From positions 992,001-1,056,000 of the forward strand of contig NZ_CP035704.1 in assembly GCF_004168365.1 (NCBI RefSeq): a stretch of 64,000 bases of DNA. The letters are read 5' to 3'. A program made the position numbers and the translations under genes. The DNA comes from Pseudolysobacter antarcticus. Lineage in GTDB: Bacteria; Pseudomonadota; Gammaproteobacteria; Xanthomonadales; Rhodanobacteraceae. The notes beneath the pieces were generated by a model. The model saw nothing but the letters and a program-made list of their open reading frames with translations. It searched no databases and was not told the origin of the DNA. Position 1 is the first letter of the stretch; the number at the start of each line of letters is the position of its first letter. Shown piece by piece: positions 45,322-54,198 of this stretch.

Positions 45322-46710
45322 TCATTCCTTCGGGGCGTGGCTTGTGACCTCGACGCCATAACGCTCATGCAAGCGCGCGATCATCACGCGCAGATGCAAA
45401 TCGCCGAGTCCGTGTATTAGCGTTTCGTTGGATTCGTTGCGATGCTCGACCGTGAAACACGGATCTTCTTCGGTCAGTTTCAACAACGCGATGGCGAGCT
45501 TTTGCTCCTGGCCGCGCGCGGCAGTCTTGATCGCGAGACTGAACGTTCGCTGCGGAAAATCCAGCGGCTTCAGATGGAAGTTGTCCTCGTCGTGCGAGTC
45601 GTGCAACACCGCGTCGAAATGCACCTCGTCGATCTTCGCCACCGCCGCGATGTCGCCAGGAATCGCTTGCGCAATCTCGATGTGATCCTTGCCCTTGAGT
45701 TTGTACAAATGCGTCACCTTGAACGGTTTTTTGCCGTCATCGACAAATAACTGTGCGTCCTTCTTGATGGTGCCCTGGTACACGCGAAACACACTCAGTT
45801 TGCCGACGAAAGGATCGTTGATGATCTTGAACACATCGGCAATCACGTGCTGGCTGGCGTCCGCTACAGCCACAACCGGTTCGGCATCGGCACCCACGCC
45901 TTTCAGAAATTGCGGTGGATTTCCTTCGGTTGGATTCGGCAGCAGCTTGACCATCAGATCGAGCAATTCGCGCACGCCGGCACCCGTTCGCGCCGAGACA
46001 AAGCAGATCGGCACCAGATGACCCTCACGCAGACATTGCTCGAACGCATCGTGCAATTCGCTGCCGGATAAAGCCTGCTCACCGGCTTCGAGATAATGAT
46101 CCATCACCGACTCGTTGATCTCGACCACCTGGTCGACAATACGCTGGTGCGCCTCGGCCACGCTGCCGAAATCGGCGACACCGCTGGGCTTGAAAAAACA
46201 ATCGACGACGGTCTTGCCGCCGCTCGCGGGCAGATTGATCGGCAGACATTCGGGGCCGAAGGTTTCGCGCAATTGTTCGATCAATGCACGGCAGTTGCCG
46301 CCGTCGATCTTGTTGACGATCAGCAAGCGACAGACGCCCCGCGCCTTAGCGTATTCCATCATGCGCCGCGTGTTGAGCTCGATGCCGTTATGCGCGTTGA
46401 CCACGATCGCGCAGGTTTCTACCGCGCCGAGCGCAGACAGCGTCGGGCCGCAAAAATCCGCATAGCCAGGCGTGTCGATCAGGTTGATATGACAGCCGTC
46501 GCGGTCGATGCTGGCGATCGCGGTGTTCAGCGAATGCGCGTAGTGTTTTTCCATCGGATCGTAATCCGAAACGGTATTGCCGCGATCAATGCTGCCGGCG
46601 CTCGGCGTTGTGCCGCCGACATGCAGCAGGGCTTCGAACAGGCTGGTTTTGCCGACGCCGGTATGACCGACGAAGGCGATATTGCGGATGGCTTGTGTCG
46701 TGTAAGGCAT
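45322..46710 (-). CDS. EF-G-like GTPase lacking domains IV and V
   Basis: A 462-residue translational-type GTPase of the EF-G-like (FusA2-type) branch. G1 is GHTGVGKTS at residues 15-23, with G2-like SIDRGNTVSDY, G3 in INLIDTPGYAD at about 78, G4 in IVNKIDGG at about 131, and a G5-like ICFVSARTG. Domain II lies at about residues 275-360 (VFKIINDPFVGKLSVFRVYQ). Domain III lies at about 375-455 and ends DLHLRVMIARLHERYGVEV. It stops three codons after SHAP, where domain IV should begin (VPYRETI-type). Neither other frame shows domain IV residues, so the truncation looks clean. Function is unknown. Confidence 0.8.
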   Translation of the reverse strand: MPYTTQAIRNIAFVGHTGVGKTSLFEALLHVGGTTPSAGSIDRGNTVSDYDPMEKHYAHSLNTAIASIDRDGCHINLIDTPGYADFCGPTLSALGAVETCAIVVNAHNGIELNTRRMMEYAKARGVCRLLIVNKIDGGNCRALIEQLRETFGPECLPINLPASGGKTVVDCFFKPSGVADFGSVAEAHQRIVDQVVEINESVMDHYLEAGEQALSGSELHDAFEQCLREGHLVPICFVSARTGAGVRELLDLMVKLLPNPTEGNPPQFLKGVGADAEPVVAVADASQHVIADVFKIINDPFVGKLSVFRVYQGTIKKDAQLFVDDGKKPFKVTHLYKLKGKDHIEIAQAIPGDIAAVAKIDEVHFDAVLHDSHDEDNFHLKPLDFPQRTFSLAIKTAARGQEQKLAIALLKLTEEDPCFTVEHRNESNETLIHGLGDLHLRVMIARLHERYGVEVTSHAPKE

Positions 46711-46880
46711 GATCGACCCTTCCTTGCGTAGTGCGCGGTGTGATGGGCGTCATGCTCGTCCGCAGGAGCCGTGGCGGGTGCGCAGGCAGGCGGTCATGGC
46801 GTGGGGTTCGTGCTGCAAGTTTCAGCCTCGAACCGACTAGCCGCTAGACTTGCCTTAATGCAGCGATTGGTCAAGCCAGT

Positions 46881-47618
46881 ATGCACAAGGAAAAACACGA
46901 TCGCCGCGCAATATGTGTGCACGGCGCGGGCGGCGGCGGTTGGGAGTGGACGATCTGGCAGCGGGTTTTTGCCGCGCACGGCTGGAAGGTGCAGGCGCCG
47001 GATCTGCAACCTGCGCCCGCCGGAATCGCAGCCACACAGCTCGACGATTACACCGCGCAAGTAGCGGCGTGGACGGCAAGCCAATCGACGATTCCTGCGG
47101 TGTTGATTGGCGCGAGTCTCGGCGGTTTGCTGGCATTGCAGATCGCGTCACGTGTGCCGGTCGCCGCGTTGGTTCTGGTGAATCCACTACCGCCAGCACC
47201 GTTGCAGATGTCGATCGAAAAATCCGCGTATCCGCGGATCGTGGCGTGGGGAAAAGCGCGCTCGCTGGCAGGCACGCGGCGGGCGATGCCGGATGCCGAC
47301 GATGCTGCGTGCGTGTATGCGTTTCGCCGCTGGTCTGATGAATCCGGCAGCGTGTTGAACGCGGCATTGCGTGGCGTGGATGTGACTCTGCCGACGTGTC
47401 CGATCCTGCTGCTGGCGAGTGAGCTGGATGACGACGTGCCGCTCGCCACATCGATCGCGCTGGCGTCATGGTTGAACGCGGATTTGATCTGCCTGCCGCA
47501 AGCGAGTCATGTCGGTCCATTGCTCGGGATAGCGGCGGCGGACTGTGCCGAACGTGTGCTGCAGTGGTTGCACGAGGCCAAATACAATCCTGCGCGAGCC
47601 GTGCGAAAAAGTTTGTAA
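46881..47618 (+). CDS. Alpha/beta hydrolase family protein
   Basis: A 245-residue soluble hydrolase with the alpha/beta hydrolase fold. The oxyanion-hole motif is ICVHGAGGGGWEWTIW, the nucleophile elbow is LIGASLGGLLAL (Ser at about residue 79) and the catalytic His is in QASHVGPLLG near residue 215. The acid is probably Asp in LASELDDDVPLAT. Substrate and pathway are unknown. It is divergent from the EF-G-like gene with about 170 bases between them, in which no gene is visible. Confidence 0.82.
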   Translation: MHKEKHDRRAICVHGAGGGGWEWTIWQRVFAAHGWKVQAPDLQPAPAGIAATQLDDYTAQVAAWTASQSTIPAVLIGASLGGLLALQIASRVPVAALVLVNPLPPAPLQMSIEKSAYPRIVAWGKARSLAGTRRAMPDADDAACVYAFRRWSDESGSVLNAALRGVDVTLPTCPILLLASELDDDVPLATSIALASWLNADLICLPQASHVGPLLGIAAADCAERVLQWLHEAKYNPARAVRKSL

Positions 47619-47726
47619 ACTCGCGCTCGTTCGGGCGGCTTGATGGTGGCATTTAACTGCGAGTTATGCCGCTGCCCGTATGCTGCGGGCTTCGCATCAG
47701 GTGCCACTGCCGGCTCGCTTTTTCGT

Positions 47727-48542
47727 ATGGCCCATGCTCCCCAACGTGTCGCCGCCGAGTCGCTGCCATTGCCCGCGCTGACGGCATCTGATGCCGCCGT
47801 TGATGCGCAAGATATTCCCGTGCTGCGGATTCGTGGTATCCCGGCGCGCGACGCCACGCGCTGGCTCACGGCTAGCGCGTGGCTTTTCACCTTGCTGTTG
47901 CATGTGTGGTTGTTGATCGCGTTGCGCGAAGGCATGCGCCCGCTTCAGCTCGATGGCCGCGACGGCGCACCGATCCAGGTCGAGCTGATCCCCGTGCCGA
48001 TTCCGCCGCCCGCCGTTGTTCCGTTGGCGGTCGAACCGTTGCCGCGCAGAACAACCGCACCGACCATTCATCCGGTCGCGCCGACCATGGATCAGCGCAA
48101 TACGAGCAAGCCCGAGTCCGCAGCCAAGCCGTCCAACATGGCAACGCCCACAGTCGCGATCGATGCGCCGGCCATGCGTTTTTACAATCCCGACAGCTCG
48201 GCGAATATTCCGAAGGACCTGCTCGCGCAGGTCGAGCGCAGCATGCCCAAGCCGAATTTCACCGCCAAGGAGTTTGTGTTGCCAGAATTCATGCAGCACA
48301 AGAATCCGCTGCATTATCTCGCGACCGATTTCGAACCAACTTGGGTGCCGATCAACGAAAATCTGCTTGATGAATTCGTGCGCCGCAACCTCACGCGTGA
48401 GGTTACATTCAAGACGCCGTGGGGTGGCACGATTCGTTGCACCTGGGTATTCGTGATGGGCGCGTGCGCGGGTGTGCCGCCCGCGGCGTGGAAAAATCCC
48501 GACAAGAAAACCTTGCCGATGCCCGCGCCAGAATGGCAATAA
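47727..48542 (+). CDS. TonB-like/anchored periplasmic protein, hypothetical
   Basis: A 271-residue protein from an ATG at 47727. An N-terminal cytoplasmic stretch of about 55 residues precedes one membrane helix (LTASAWLFTLLLHVWLLIAL). A Pro-rich linker with repeated PIPPPAVVPLAV sequence then spans the periplasm, as in TonB or TolA-type proteins. The C-terminal globular region (about residues 155-271) has VPINENLLDEFVRRNLTREV and IRCTWVFVMGACAG, with two cysteines. I recognise no TonB C-terminal fold and no ExbB/ExbD partners nearby. Confidence 0.6.
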   Translation: MAHAPQRVAAESLPLPALTASDAAVDAQDIPVLRIRGIPARDATRWLTASAWLFTLLLHVWLLIALREGMRPLQLDGRDGAPIQVELIPVPIPPPAVVPLAVEPLPRRTTAPTIHPVAPTMDQRNTSKPESAAKPSNMATPTVAIDAPAMRFYNPDSSANIPKDLLAQVERSMPKPNFTAKEFVLPEFMQHKNPLHYLATDFEPTWVPINENLLDEFVRRNLTREVTFKTPWGGTIRCTWVFVMGACAGVPPAAWKNPDKKTLPMPAPEWQ

Positions 48543-48717
48543 CGCTGCGGATATTGCCGCGGTGATTGCGCAGAATGAATGCGGCGCGATCGCGCCGCAC
48601 AAACCGGCAATGGTTCCGTGTTTGTGCAGACGATTGGAGCTTACGCAATACCTCTGTTCTGGCTAACGTGACTGGCCACAGTGGCAATCGCCGCTGTCCA
48701 ACACGGGATACGATGCG

Positions 48718-49164
48718 ATGAAAAAATTGATGTTTGGCTGCCTGAGTTTTTTGCTGATAGCGCTGTCGCTGAGCGCAGCAACGCCGGCAGTGGCCGACGA
48801 AGAAAAAACCTTGCGCGCGCTCGAGCAAAAATTATGCGAGGCATTTCGCAGCAGCAATGCCGAAGTGATCGGACAGATTGAAGACGACAATTACACGCTG
48901 ACCAGTTCAACCGCAAAAGTAACCGGTCGCGCTGATGATTTGGCCGAAGCGAAGAACAACGAGCCGCACTACGATGTGTTCAGCAACCACGATGTGAAGC
49001 TGCGTTTTTATGGCGATACCGCGATCCTCAACGGCATCACCTCGGTCAAGGGAACTTCGGCCGGCAAACCGTTCGCTGCGGATTTCCAGTACACCGATAC
49101 CTGGATCAAACGCGATGGTCAGTGGAAGCTCGTTGCGAGTCACGCGACAAAAATCGTCCAATAA
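48718..49164 (+). CDS. Exported NTF2-like (DUF4440/SnoaL-like) protein
   Basis: A 148-residue exported protein. A signal peptide covers residues 1-26 (LMFGCLSFLLIALSLSAATP). The mature part is an NTF2-like cone fold: LRALEQKLCEAFRSSNAEVI, then DDNYTLTSSTAKVTGRADDL, DVKLRFYGDTAILNG and the ending DTWIKRDGQWKLVASHATKI. This last segment is typical of DUF4440. Such proteins are enzymes or ligand binders; no activity can be assigned. It is the last gene before the glycan cluster, with about 230 bases of intergenic sequence after it. Confidence 0.82.
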   Translation: MKKLMFGCLSFLLIALSLSAATPAVADEEKTLRALEQKLCEAFRSSNAEVIGQIEDDNYTLTSSTAKVTGRADDLAEAKNNEPHYDVFSNHDVKLRFYGDTAILNGITSVKGTSAGKPFAADFQYTDTWIKRDGQWKLVASHATKIVQ

Positions 49165-49392
49165 TCGGCCCTCTGAAAAGCCGGCCCCTTGAGGGCAGCC
49201 GGCACGCTCTTGGTGCGGGCAAACTCCGTCACTCGTGAAAAAAATTTGAACCAATTTGTTGCTGGCGACGATTACCCTTTTCATCGGACAGCGTGTGCTC
49301 AGGCGTATCCCGCGAGCGCAGTAAATTGGCGGAGCTGTCGCCCATTGCAGCGCGACATGCAGCAGTCTGGTCCGGCAAACATGCGTAGCCGA

Positions 49393-50424
49393 TCAGCGGG
49401 TTTTGCCGTTTGCTGGCCCGTCAACATTTTCAGCGTCGGCCCAGCGCTCCAGCGTCGCGTCGATGGCGGCACGATTGGCGGCAGCCATGCAAGCTAGCAC
49501 CTGCGGTAGTTCGGGATCACCGAACAGGCGCGCGTGCCAAATGTCGTAGTCGCGCAGCACGCTGGCGACTTGTTCGACCAGCATATCGTAGTGCGTCCAG
49601 ACGATGAAGCGCGCATAGGGCAGTGTGTGACGCAGCGGGCCGTCTTCGCTGACCACGATCACACCGCTCTGCAAGGCCGGCAGGATGCGCAGTTCCTCGA
49701 TGGTGTCGTTGTGGTCGCTGCGGTGCACGTTCACGAGCACGCGTGTGCGCCGGTATTGTGCTTGCAGCGCATCGCTGTCGAAGCAGCGCTTGAGATTGTC
49801 GATCGGCAGGCCGCGCGCGCGCGCTGCAGCGAGGAAACGGCCGCGGCGCCCTTCGCCGGCGTCACTGAACAAAGTCAGGGATGACTGGTCGCGGCCGTCA
49901 CGCGTGAAGCAATGTTCGTGCAGCAGCGGCGCGATCACCGCGATGTGTGTGAGCAGGTCGTCGAAGCCACCAGCGTCGCGCAGGTGCAGGAAATTCGCGT
50001 GACTGTAGTCGAGCACCAGATCGGCCGCGACCAAGGCCGGGCGATGTAGCAGGCGTGCGAGATAGCGACCTTCGCCGTGCGGCAGGGGCGTTGCCGAAAC
50101 GGGTGCGCCATCGCTGTCGCCGCCGCCCGGTTTTACCAACGTGTGTTCGATCTGAAACGCGATGCGGCGCAGTGGCAGGGCGCAGTCGCCCAAGGGATAG
50201 TCGCCGAACACGAGGTGCACAGCCTGCGGTCGTCGTTGCAACGTGTTGCGGAACAGGGCCACGCAGTAGCAGTAATAGGCGCGTACGTAGACGGTATGGC
50301 GCGGGTTGTACGTGAGCACTGCGGGGCCCACACGCTCGTGTACAAACGCGCGTACGTCGCGCGCATCGCGACGCGCGAACCATAGGCGCTTCAGGGTCTG
50401 CAACATGCCGCTTAGCATGACCAT
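49393..50424 (-). CDS. Glycosyltransferase-like protein
   Basis: About 343 residues from an ATG at 50424 (ATGs at 50418 and 50409 are alternatives; the ribosome site is weak). The C-terminal half looks like a GT-B domain: RRTRVLVNVHRSDHNDTIEE, then LRILPALQSGVIVVSEDGPL and YARFIVWTHYDMLVEQVASV. EELRILPALQSG resembles the nucleotide-sugar binding E-x7-E region. The N-terminal half is not diagnostic. It is divergent from the GT2 gene at 50473. The likely role is in surface-glycan assembly, inferred from neighbours. Confidence 0.68.
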   Translation of the reverse strand: MVMLSGMLQTLKRLWFARRDARDVRAFVHERVGPAVLTYNPRHTVYVRAYYCYCVALFRNTLQRRPQAVHLVFGDYPLGDCALPLRRIAFQIEHTLVKPGGGDSDGAPVSATPLPHGEGRYLARLLHRPALVAADLVLDYSHANFLHLRDAGGFDDLLTHIAVIAPLLHEHCFTRDGRDQSSLTLFSDAGEGRRGRFLAAARARGLPIDNLKRCFDSDALQAQYRRTRVLVNVHRSDHNDTIEELRILPALQSGVIVVSEDGPLRHTLPYARFIVWTHYDMLVEQVASVLRDYDIWHARLFGDPELPQVLACMAAANRAAIDATLERWADAENVDGPANGKTR

Positions 50425-50472
50425 GGGGGCAGCTGCGCACAAGATGCACGGAATTCCGGCTAGACTGGATAG

Positions 50473-51414
50473 ATGAACGTGGAGTCGCCCCGGATCGATG
50501 TCTGCATCTGCGCTTTCGCGCGCCGCGAAGGCTTGCACCGTTGCCTGCAATCGCTGGCGGCACAAGTCAATGCGCCGCCATTTCGCGTACGTATCGCCGA
50601 CAACCACGCGCAGCCGACGGTGGCGGTGTGGATCGCGGCGGACATCGCCTTACTACCGTTCGAGCTGGAAGTGCTGCATGCACCGCACTCCAATATCGCC
50701 GTCGCGCGCAATGCGCTGCTGCAAGCGTCGGCGGCCGAGTGGATCGCCTTCCTCGACGACGACGAAATCGCCAAGCCCGACTGGCTCGCGACATTGTACT
50801 CAGCGCGCGACACCGGCGATGTCGTGTTCGGGCCGGTACGGGCGCTTTATCCGGCAACCTCGCCGGATTGGTTGGTTCGCGGCGATTTTCTATCGAAGCA
50901 GCCGGCGCGGCGTCCTCACGGCTACGACACCGGACCGAGTGCGAATGTGGTGGTGCGGCGAGCATCCATCGGGGCCTCGCACTTCGACGAATCGCTCGGC
51001 CGAACCGGCGGCGAGGACACGCTGTTCTTCGCCATGCTGCACGACCGCGGTGCGCGGTTGACCTTCTGCGAGCGCGCCGTCGTATGCGAACCGGCCGACC
51101 CGGCGCGCAGCAGCTTCAGCACATTGCTGTGGCGTAACTTCGCCTCTGGCCATGCGCATGCGCGCGTGTTGCGCATGCGTGGGTGCGGACGTTTGCGCAT
51201 CGCCGTCGTGGCGATGTCGAAATGCGCAGCCAGCCTGATGTTCGCGGCGACGCAGGTCGTTTCCGCTGTCGGATGGCGCAGACAATGCCTGCGTGCCGCT
51301 TTGCATGCCGGCGTCATCGCGCACGCGCTCGGAGCGCCGGCACCTGTGCTGTACGGACATTCCTGCGCGCCGAAGGAGCTCCCGGCGTCGTGTCATCACC
51401 ACAACCTTAAGTGA
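50473..51414 (+). CDS. GT2 family glycosyltransferase
   Basis: A 313-residue GT-A glycosyltransferase. The N-terminal strand is IDVCICAFARREGLHRCLQS. The donor-metal motif is in EWIAFLDDDEIAKPDWL (D-D-D at about residue 95), and the acceptor/catalytic region reads FDESLGRTGGEDTLFFAML at about 170, the usual G-G-E-D of this group. Two C-terminal hydrophobic segments (LMFAATQVVSAVGW) may associate it with the membrane. It starts 48 bases from the divergent GT gene. Confidence 0.85.
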   Translation: MNVESPRIDVCICAFARREGLHRCLQSLAAQVNAPPFRVRIADNHAQPTVAVWIAADIALLPFELEVLHAPHSNIAVARNALLQASAAEWIAFLDDDEIAKPDWLATLYSARDTGDVVFGPVRALYPATSPDWLVRGDFLSKQPARRPHGYDTGPSANVVVRRASIGASHFDESLGRTGGEDTLFFAMLHDRGARLTFCERAVVCEPADPARSSFSTLLWRNFASGHAHARVLRMRGCGRLRIAVVAMSKCAASLMFAATQVVSAVGWRRQCLRAALHAGVIAHALGAPAPVLYGHSCAPKELPASCHHHNLK

Positions 51415-51508
51415 GCGCCGAAAACTGCGCAATTCGCCAAACCCATCCGATTGCGCACAGTTACTGCGTACCATCGAGAACTTGGGCGAATTGACCCTGA
51501 CGGTAAGG

Positions 51509-52225
51509 TTATTGCGCCGCCGCGATGCAGACACTGTGCTTGATCCGCCAGCAACGCAGCAAGGTGCGAATATAGGCCGGCGCAAAACGCATTACGCGCG
51601 CCTTGGACACGCCGGCTTCGCGCTGGCGATAGTGGAACGGGATTTCCCGCACGCACAGTCCGCTGAAATAAGCCAGGGCCGCAAGCTCCGGCAGTATGTC
51701 GAAATGCTTGCCCTGCGGCGCGAGCGTCGCCAGCGCCTCGCGGCGATAGACGCGAAAGCCGCTCGACAAATCCCGCACCGGCAAACCCAAGGTCGTGCCG
51801 AACACGCGATTGAGCAGCAGGCTGAAGAGGCGTCGATCCCAGCGCATGTCGGCGCGGCCGCCGCAGATGTAGCGCGAAGCCACGACCAGATCCGCATCCT
51901 CGGCGGCGGCAAGCAAGGCATGCACCACTTCTGCGCGGTGCGACATGTCTGCATCCAGCGTCACGATGTAGTCACCGTGGCAGGCCGAGAAGCCTTCACG
52001 CAAAGCACTGGCGTAGCCGCGGCCCATCTGGGCGATGACGCGAGCACCATGGCGGAGCGCAACGGCGACGGTGCCGTCGGGCGAATCCGCATCGATCACC
52101 ACCACTTCGTAGGTGCGATTACCCTGCGCCATCTGGCGAGCCAGTTCCGGTAGCAGTACAGCCAGCGATGCCGCTTCGTTGCGCGTGAGGATGAGCACCG
52201 AGATAGCCGGTGTAGCTGTTTCCAT
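51509..52225 (-). CDS. GT2 family polyprenol-phosphate glycosyltransferase
   Basis: A 238-residue GT2 enzyme resembling dolichol-phosphate mannosyltransferases. It starts ISVLILTRNEAASLAVLLPE. The nucleotide-binding Asp pair lies in VVVIDADSPDGTVAVALRHG, and the metal site in GDYIVTLDADMSHRAEVVHAL. The conserved RYICGGRADMRWDRRLFSLL and SSGFRVYRREAL segments follow. Such enzymes load a sugar on undecaprenyl phosphate for a GT39-type transferase, and a GT39-like gene lies 2 bases away in the same direction. The sugar is unknown. Confidence 0.85.
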   Translation of the reverse strand: METATPAISVLILTRNEAASLAVLLPELARQMAQGNRTYEVVVIDADSPDGTVAVALRHGARVIAQMGRGYASALREGFSACHGDYIVTLDADMSHRAEVVHALLAAAEDADLVVASRYICGGRADMRWDRRLFSLLLNRVFGTTLGLPVRDLSSGFRVYRREALATLAPQGKHFDILPELAALAYFSGLCVREIPFHYRQREAGVSKARVMRFAPAYIRTLLRCWRIKHSVCIAAAQ

Positions 52226-52227
52226 TT

Positions 52228-54036
52228 CTATTCCTCCGGCAGCATCGACATGGCAGCGACATGCAAGTGGCCGGGCCGCTTGTCAGGGTCGAAACGAAAG
52301 TGGTCAGTACGGGCGTACAGCCGACTTCGCCGCAAGTCGAATTCTAACTGTGTCGCAAGGTGTTGCCGTTCGAACTGCCATCGGGAGCCCACTTCTGGCG
52401 CGAAGGCGACGACACGCCAGAGGGCAGGGCCCACGCCATCGGATCGCCATTTCTCGAGCCTCGTGCCTCGCTCGGTCGCGCTCTTGCTCATGGCATCGAA
52501 CAGGCTTTGCGAAGGCGCGATGAGCACCGCACGCGACCACTCCTCGTCAGCGAGCGATGTCGCCGCCGTCGGGCCTAGCCGGAAACTTGTTTCCGGGTGC
52601 AAATAGCGGGCGAGCTCAAGAAGGTTCAACGGCGGCGTATCCGTGACGACGATCGCACCGGGGATCGCATCGATCACTGCTGCGGTCTCTCGCAGAGCCA
52701 GGAGGCGCGGCACGTCCGTATCCCACCAGCCGCGTGCGGCCTGCGTGCGCCACGCGGTCGCTGCGCCGAGAGCGAGGAGCAACATCAGCAGGAGGTGGCG
52801 CGCGCGTGGCCAAGAGTCCGATCGCATCATCCAGTACGCGACCGCGAGTTCGAGACCTGCCCAGGCGGGGATGAGATAACGCGGCACCGTCGAGCGCCGT
52901 CCGCCGAGCGTGATGTCCAACGCTGCGAAGGCGAGCCATGGCACCAGCGCGAGGAGAAGGACGTAGCGGCGCGTGGAGCGGTCGGGATGTCGAGTGATCG
53001 ACACGAGTGCCGCAGCGGCAATCGCAACGACGGCACCTGCGAGAAGAATCGATACGACCGAGATCGCCGGCACCGAAAAGTCGGACGGGAAGATTCCGCC
53101 TTCGCCGCGCGGTCGGAAGAAGAGGCTCGTGATCGCGCCGAGCCATCCCCGAGCCAGACCCACGACGCCAATTGGCTCGCTCGACCACGACGTGAGCCGC
53201 TGGATTTTCGGGTAGGCCGATGAGCACACGAGCGCCCAAGGAAGCCACGCCGTCACCGCGGCTGCCGTAGCCAGCCAACCTGTATGCAGCGCTCCTCGAC
53301 GAAGTAACGGCTCGCGGTTCGGTTTTGGCTTTATGGCAAGCGCGAGCAGGCCCGGCACCGCCAGAAGAGCGATCGGATGAGTCCACAGGGCGGCGGTCAA
53401 ACATAGCGCATAGAGCAGCCACGACGGCAAGTGGCGCGTGTGGCTCGCCCGATTCGCCGCGAGCGCACTCGCGAGAAGAAGTGCGACGCACATGGCGTAA
53501 GGGCGGGCCTCTTGGGCGAAGCGTAGCTCCAGTGGAGAAATAGCAGCGAGCGCAACGGCCGCCAATGCGATTTTCTGGTCGAACAGCCGCCAAGCGAGCA
53601 AGCCAAGCAGGAGCAAAGATACTGAGCTCGCGACGGCAGAAAGCAAGCGCACGCGAGCGGGGTCGTCCGTGCCCGCAACCACCGCCGCTGCGACGGTGAA
53701 GTAGAGCGCGCCGCTCTGCGGCTCATCGGTGGCCACCGCCCGCACGACATCCGGGATCGATCCGAATGAAGCCTCGGAGATTATTGCGCCCTCGGAGCGA
53801 GCACCGCCTTGGTATTCTTGGAGTAGCTCGCCGACGTGCAGGACGCGGCCGTCGTACAGCCGGCCGAGCTGCGCCTCGGTCTTGCCGCTCAGATGCAGAA
53901 ACGTGGCGACTTCGTCGTACCAGACTGGCTTTCGTCCGATCCCCTCGAAACGAAGCCACACTCCTGTCAGGACGGTAGCAAGGAGAATGATGCGCATGAC
54001 TGGCCAAAGCAGGCGACTGACGGGCGCGAAGGTCAT
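52228..54036 (-). CDS. Membrane glycosyltransferase, GT39/ArnT-like
   Basis: A 602-residue polytopic membrane protein with about 10-12 helices. The first periplasmic loop carries the signature GIGRKPVWYDEVATFLHLSG, where the D-E pair is the family catalytic acidic motif. The second loop includes SPLELRFAQEARPYAMCVAL, with the R-P-Y element. The C-terminal soluble domain (about residues 470-600) is periplasmic. Codon use here is more GC-rich than in neighbouring genes, which suggests transfer. Partner enzyme: the GT2 gene just downstream. Confidence 0.82.
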   Translation of the reverse strand: MTFAPVSRLLWPVMRIILLATVLTGVWLRFEGIGRKPVWYDEVATFLHLSGKTEAQLGRLYDGRVLHVGELLQEYQGGARSEGAIISEASFGSIPDVVRAVATDEPQSGALYFTVAAAVVAGTDDPARVRLLSAVASSVSLLLLGLLAWRLFDQKIALAAVALAAISPLELRFAQEARPYAMCVALLLASALAANRASHTRHLPSWLLYALCLTAALWTHPIALLAVPGLLALAIKPKPNREPLLRRGALHTGWLATAAAVTAWLPWALVCSSAYPKIQRLTSWSSEPIGVVGLARGWLGAITSLFFRPRGEGGIFPSDFSVPAISVVSILLAGAVVAIAAAALVSITRHPDRSTRRYVLLLALVPWLAFAALDITLGGRRSTVPRYLIPAWAGLELAVAYWMMRSDSWPRARHLLLMLLLALGAATAWRTQAARGWWDTDVPRLLALRETAAVIDAIPGAIVVTDTPPLNLLELARYLHPETSFRLGPTAATSLADEEWSRAVLIAPSQSLFDAMSKSATERGTRLEKWRSDGVGPALWRVVAFAPEVGSRWQFERQHLATQLEFDLRRSRLYARTDHFRFDPDKRPGHLHVAAMSMLPEE

Positions 54037-54198
54037 TGGAGCGCTTTTTTTGAAATGAATTTTTACGAATATCAAGAAATTGCGACAGTAAAATCTGGCG
54101 ACGCAAGCGAGGGACTGGGTGGGACCAAGGGAAATTGTCTCCGGGGTCGAGTGAGTTGTTGGCGGCAGAAAGAAGAGTGCTGTGTTCCGGTGCAAGGA

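Noticed and set aside
45282-45325. Frameshift restoring EF-G domain IV beyond the stop
   Set aside because: I read the other frames after SHAP; none shows the domain IV start, so a clean truncation is more likely.
49176-49205. GCCGGC inverted repeat after the NTF2-like gene as a terminator
   Set aside because: The stem is short, the loop long, and no T-run follows on either strand; support is too weak.
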